Of a stretch of 44,754 bases of DNA, positions 41,870 to 44,754 are shown one piece after another. The notes beneath the pieces are model-generated. The model had not been told where the DNA came from. It ran no database searches and was given only the letters and a program-made list of their open reading frames with translations. Source of the DNA: Runella slithyformis DSM 19594 (GTDB lineage: Bacteria > Bacteroidota > Bacteroidia > Cytophagales > Spirosomataceae); contig NC_015705.1 of assembly GCF_000218895.1 (NCBI RefSeq), positions 1-44,754 on the forward strand. Direction: 5' to 3'. The position numbers were made by a program, and so were the translations under genes. Positions within the stretch are counted from its first letter, which is position 1. Each line of letters begins with the position of its first letter.

Positions 41870-43144
41870 TTAGCGGACGTTGCCCATCAGAATACCGCCG
41901 GTATTGGGCCGGTTCAAATTGCCCATACCATTACCGCCAAAGATAAGATTGTGATAATCCGTGATTAAATCACGGTCATCTATATCAATGGTAAATGCAG
42001 GGTTATTGCCTGCTTTATCAACTTGAAATGCGGGGGTGTTAGGATGAGGTAAAATATGCAACTGAGCCGCAGGTGCATTTCCATTGACGGCCATTTTTCC
42101 CGAAATGCCCACCGTTAACAGGCTTCTGTCTATCTGACTGTCGCTTCGGTTGGCTTGTAACTGAAAATCCGAACCTGCCTCATTGGGAATACCGGGCGAT
42201 AAGATTTTATTATGGAGAAAAAGCCCACACACGCGCCATACCCCGTACCAACCCGAACTGAAAGAAGTACCATGACCAATCAAAACCCGATTGCCCGATA
42301 TCAGGTTGACACCAACAACACCGCTGTATAGGTTCAATTTACCCGTCTCATCAAGATCAGAATGACCGTTAAAAATTTGAAGTTTATCGGCTTGGCGGTC
42401 TGCGTTAGTTCCGATACCGGATTGAATGTCAGAATAGCCGCCGTTTGAAAGGTTCGCATTTTTGGGAGCCAGTCTCAATATCATCCAATCTTGGTTTTCG
42501 TCCGAAGTATTGCCAAGCAACAAGTGCGATTCATTGGCTTCTTTGGGGGCTTTGGCAGACTCAATAGAGGCATTAAACGTTTCTTGGGCTTGGACACTAT
42601 CCCATAACACTACAGCCACTAACTTCATGTAGGCTTCCTCTTGTGCTTGATTACCTTTATGAATGTTTATTGTGTAATGATTATCCGTTTTATCAAGTAC
42701 CTTATTAGGCTCAATAGTAAATGTCCCGGCTTTTATGTATACGTTCTCGCCGGGGGAGCCACCGACTCCAAACATATTCTTTGGCACATTGTTTGCAAAT
42801 CCTAATTCCACATCAACTTCAGACATTTTATTTGATGTGAGCCCTCTGAGCTTCTTTTTGATAAACATAAACAAATCATCACTATAGTTTTTTCCTGATC
42901 GCATCAATGCTTTTTTTGAAGTATTCAATGGCTTAGGTAATGCCGCATGGCTAAATTCAAATTCATACAACTCTTCAATATTTGATTCATTTGAATGATT
43001 TGCAAAACCCCCTATCCAATCTTCGGTACTTGACTTAAATTCATGGTTAAGTTCTATTTTTACAAGCGGGTCATTCGCCTTGTTACAGGCGCTAAACATA
43101 CTTAGCACCAGCACTGCCGGTAGGAGAGATTGGGTTGTTTTCAT
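41870..43144 (-). CDS. Unknown lipoprotein with phage-tail-like C-terminal half
   Basis: This 424-residue protein starts MKTTQSLLPAVLVLSMFSAC with a lipoprotein Cys at residue 20. Residues about 30-210 form an acidic mixed domain (EFEFSHAALPKPLNTSKKAL, then NNVPKNMFGVGGSPGENVYI). The second half is rich in Gly and Asn with short repeats (AAQLHILPHPNTPAFQVDKA, then DLIFGG-type loops) resembling fibre or tail-tip proteins. I do not recognise a family for either half, and the join may be a natural fusion. It lies between the cellulase and a small unknown gene, all on the minus strand. Confidence 0.6.
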   Translation of the reverse strand: MKTTQSLLPAVLVLSMFSACNKANDPLVKIELNHEFKSSTEDWIGGFANHSNESNIEELYEFEFSHAALPKPLNTSKKALMRSGKNYSDDLFMFIKKKLRGLTSNKMSEVDVELGFANNVPKNMFGVGGSPGENVYIKAGTFTIEPNKVLDKTDNHYTINIHKGNQAQEEAYMKLVAVVLWDSVQAQETFNASIESAKAPKEANESHLLLGNTSDENQDWMILRLAPKNANLSNGGYSDIQSGIGTNADRQADKLQIFNGHSDLDETGKLNLYSGVVGVNLISGNRVLIGHGTSFSSGWYGVWRVCGLFLHNKILSPGIPNEAGSDFQLQANRSDSQIDRSLLTVGISGKMAVNGNAPAAQLHILPHPNTPAFQVDKAGNNPAFTIDIDDRDLITDYHNLIFGGNGMGNLNRPNTGGILMGNVR

Positions 43145-43285
43145 GGCTGTATTACTGTATTTAGTTAAAATCTAACGCTGCAAAGGTCTTTCACCTTGCT
43201 TTCACTAAGAATACTTTACCGGTGGATTGTCGAAAAGTGAATGTGAATTGCTGAAAAATTAGGGGGATTTGTAACTCCACAAAAT

Positions 43286-43310
43286 AGCCCCAAAATAGAT
43301 TTTCGGGGCT
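43286..43310 (-). terminator. Hairpin downstream of the small unknown gene
   Basis: AGCCCC (43286-43291) pairs with GGGGCT (43305-43310) around an A/T-rich loop, about 30 bp past the stop at 43342. The T-run is weak, so the call is moderate. The rest of 43145-43341 shows no gene. Confidence 0.5.
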
Positions 43311-43341
43311 GAGAAATCAAATAAACAACTTCGATGAATGT

Positions 43342-43635
43342 TTATTTCAGGACCACTTGCGTCATTTCACTCGTTTTGACGGTAAATATCTTCTTGACAA
43401 TTTCCTTACCCGAACGGATATAGAGCGCATACTCGCCATCGTACAAGTTTTTTATGTCAAACCTTTGTACCAACATGGCGTTGCCTTTGGTATGGTATTG
43501 ATGAAAAACAATGCGCTGTCTATCGTCGAAAATGGTTAATTCCACTCCTTGGTCAGCGGGTTTTTCAATGCCTACCCAAAGTTTGGAAGCCACCGACAAA
43601 TCTTGTGGACAACGAAAAGAAGGAGTAATTTGCAT
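43342..43635 (-). CDS. Small unknown beta-rich protein
   Basis: This product of about 97 residues starts MQITPSFRCPQDLSVASKLW (ATG 43633-43635) and reads as a beta sandwich (VGIEKPADQGVELTIFDDRQ) ending with LYDGEYALYIRSGKEIVKKI. The ending recalls type IX sorting-like or DUF3244-like C-terminal domains in Bacteroidetes. The protein has no signal peptide, so it may be a truncated tail of a larger protein or a cytosolic form. Function unknown. Confidence 0.5.
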   Translation of the reverse strand: MQITPSFRCPQDLSVASKLWVGIEKPADQGVELTIFDDRQRIVFHQYHTKGNAMLVQRFDIKNLYDGEYALYIRSGKEIVKKIFTVKTSEMTQVVLK

Positions 43636-43796
43636 GGTCAATATTGATTCGGATTCTCAACAAAACGGTCAACGTTTTTCAGGACGAGACACTAAGTTTT
43701 GCGAGTATAAGAAAACGTGGGTTTAATCTTACTTTTTTGCCTCCACCGATTAACTCCTGAAAATCGTCAATAATCAGCCGTTTCCGTCAATAAAAC

Positions 43797-43852
43797 TTGT
43801 ATAGCAATCAAAGTATAATTAATTTTAATAATCGTTGACTAAACCTATACAA
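43797..43852. promoter_or_regulatory. Inverted repeat before the resolvase (possible res site)
   Basis: TTGTATAG (43797-43804) is the reverse complement of CTATACAA (43845-43852), and the second arm touches the resolvase ATG. The 56-bp span is A/T rich. Resolvases often bind subsites just before their own gene and repress it. Confidence 0.45.
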
Positions 43853-44455
43853 ATGCTCTTCGGATACGCCCGAGTCTCGACTAAAGACCAAAATTTGGAA
43901 TTGCAATGGGATGCCCTCACCAAAGCGGGCTGCGAAATGATCTTTCAGGAAAAAGCCTCGGGAGTCAAAGCCGACCGGCCTGAATTGGAAAAGATGATGG
44001 TCCAACTGCGCAAGGGCGATGTAGTCTGCATTTACAAACTGGATCGTTTGGGACGTTCTCTTAAAAACCTGTTGGAACTGGTAGCGGAATTTGAGAAACG
44101 AGGGGTGGGCCTGAGAAGCCTGACGGACTCGATTGACACCACCACCCCTCAGGGACGGTTAGTGCTCAATATCTTTGCGTCACTGGCCGAATTTGAAAGG
44201 GACCTGATTCGGGAAAGGACCAAGGCAGGCTTGGAAGCCGCCCGAGCCCGAGGTCGAAAAGGAGGACGACGCAGCGGACTTTCGCCGGAGGCTCAAAAGA
44301 AAGCCATGCTGGCCGAGATGTATTATAAGGAAGAGAAATTGGGAGTGGATGAAATTTCCAAAACGGTGGGCATTTCCAAAATGACACTGTATAAGTATCT
44401 GCGACTGCGGGGAGTGAAAATCAGTGCGTATCAGAAAACAGAAGTAAACAAATAA
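43853..44455 (+). CDS. Serine recombinase/resolvase (Tn3-type)
   Basis: The 200-residue protein starts MLFGYARVSTKDQNLELQWD (ATG 43853; an in-frame TTG at 43835 is less likely). The catalytic Ser is residue 9 (YARVST), with the arginines of YKLDRLGRSLKN in the core domain. The long helix SLAEFERDLIRERTKAGLEA and a C-terminal helix-turn-helix (DEISKTVGISKMTLYKYLRL) complete a small serine resolvase. It probably resolves plasmid dimers or a transposon co-integrate. The inverted repeat before it could be its site. Confidence 0.9.
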   Translation: MLFGYARVSTKDQNLELQWDALTKAGCEMIFQEKASGVKADRPELEKMMVQLRKGDVVCIYKLDRLGRSLKNLLELVAEFEKRGVGLRSLTDSIDTTTPQGRLVLNIFASLAEFERDLIRERTKAGLEAARARGRKGGRRSGLSPEAQKKAMLAEMYYKEEKLGVDEISKTVGISKMTLYKYLRLRGVKISAYQKTEVNK

Positions 44456-44532
44456 GTTGGCCGACCCAATAAATACGGCTTATGACAAGGCAGTTTCAGT
44501 ACCACATAATGTGGCATTGGAAGGATACAAAA

Positions 44533-44578
44533 AATCCCTGTTCGGCGATTTTCTTTCGAATGTTCGGGAACAGGGATT
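44533..44578 (+). terminator. Hairpin terminator after the resolvase
   Basis: AATCCCTGTTC (44533-44543) is exactly paired with GAACAGGGATT (44568-44578), and CTTTTCTTTTTAATT follows shortly after. The loop is long (24 bp), so it could also be a repeat. I see no gene in the rest of 44456-44754. Confidence 0.6.
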
Positions 44579-44754
44579 CTGCGACTTTTCTTTTTAATTA
44601 TTTTCTTCCATTTTCATGTTTGAAAATCTTATTGAAGAAGAAGTGAAATAAAGGTAGATAGTATTTATGACTATTCCCAATTAAAATATAATTAAAGCGA
44701 GTTTAAAATGTTCTTAAAACAGGATAGTATGCCTTAATACCGGTCATAAATAAG

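Noticed and set aside
43835..43852. TTG start adding six residues to the resolvase
   Set aside because: The ATG at 43853 gives the usual resolvase start just before YARVST, and the extra codons fall in the inverted repeat.
1..44754. tRNA and rRNA genes
   Set aside because: I found no cloverleaf or rRNA-like sequence on either strand by eye; a covariance search would be needed to exclude one.

Overview
The window looks like part of a Bacteroidetes (Cytophagales, perhaps Runella- or Spirosoma-like) replicon, probably a plasmid or a chromosome-plasmid co-integrate. The evidence is TAnnTTTG-type -7 promoter boxes, a C-terminal type IX secretion sorting domain, a TonB receptor paired with a DUF4249 lipoprotein, and an iteron-type Rep_3 replication module. 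The genus is an inference from gene content only.

Layout. 1-5000 is a defence/stability and decay zone. It holds a DUF4143 ATPase and an AbiEi/AbiEii toxin-antitoxin pair, each preceded by a perfect inverted repeat against its start codon. It also holds broken remnants: the tail of a possible BrxC-like protein and a sigma-54 activator with a frameshift and a stop. 5040-8110 is the plasmid core: parA, a small ribbon-helix-helix-like partner, four clusters of CATAAATA-type octads, an origin with eight iterons and two DnaA boxes, and the rep gene. 8119-21620 is a sulfur-oxidation island, all on the minus strand: a broken sqr, DUF983, two YeeE/YedE half-transporters, an outer-membrane porin, soxB, a secreted DsrE-like protein, a TsdA-like dihaem cytochrome c, thioredoxin, two methyltransferases, two persulfide dioxygenase-rhodanese fusions and a TauE exporter. 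21617-23219 holds a Crp/Fnr regulator cut by a decayed IS630-type element. 23413-35361 holds a DUF4249 lipoprotein, a TonB receptor, an RND efflux operon, and a LytTR two-component operon with an AraC regulator. 35391-44754 holds IS debris, a serine hydrolase, a decayed 2'-5' RNA ligase, a large modular GH9 cellulase with a type IX tail, two secreted or unknown proteins, and a serine resolvase.

Two regulatory circuits can be read by eye. (1) A 14-bp palindrome close to GTRACAATTGTYAC lies upstream of seven transcription units of the sulfur island. Its centre is always 36.5-37.5 bp from the end of the -7 box, the spacing of a class II Crp/Fnr activator (about -41.5). The only Crp/Fnr gene nearby is the broken one at the edge of the island. 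(2) Direct repeats of AAATGGAC spaced 20-21 bp (LytTR-like) sit exactly 45 bp from the -7 box of the LytTR operon, of the TonB-receptor operon and of an orphan promoter whose gene was lost at the IS630 boundary.

How it fits together. Thiosulfate, sulfide or polysulfide would enter through the porin and YeeE proteins and be oxidised by the cytochrome, SoxB and (formerly) Sqr. Persulfide sulfur would go through the dioxygenase-rhodanese fusions to sulfite, exported by TauE. No SoxYZ, SoxXA or SoxCD is present in the window.
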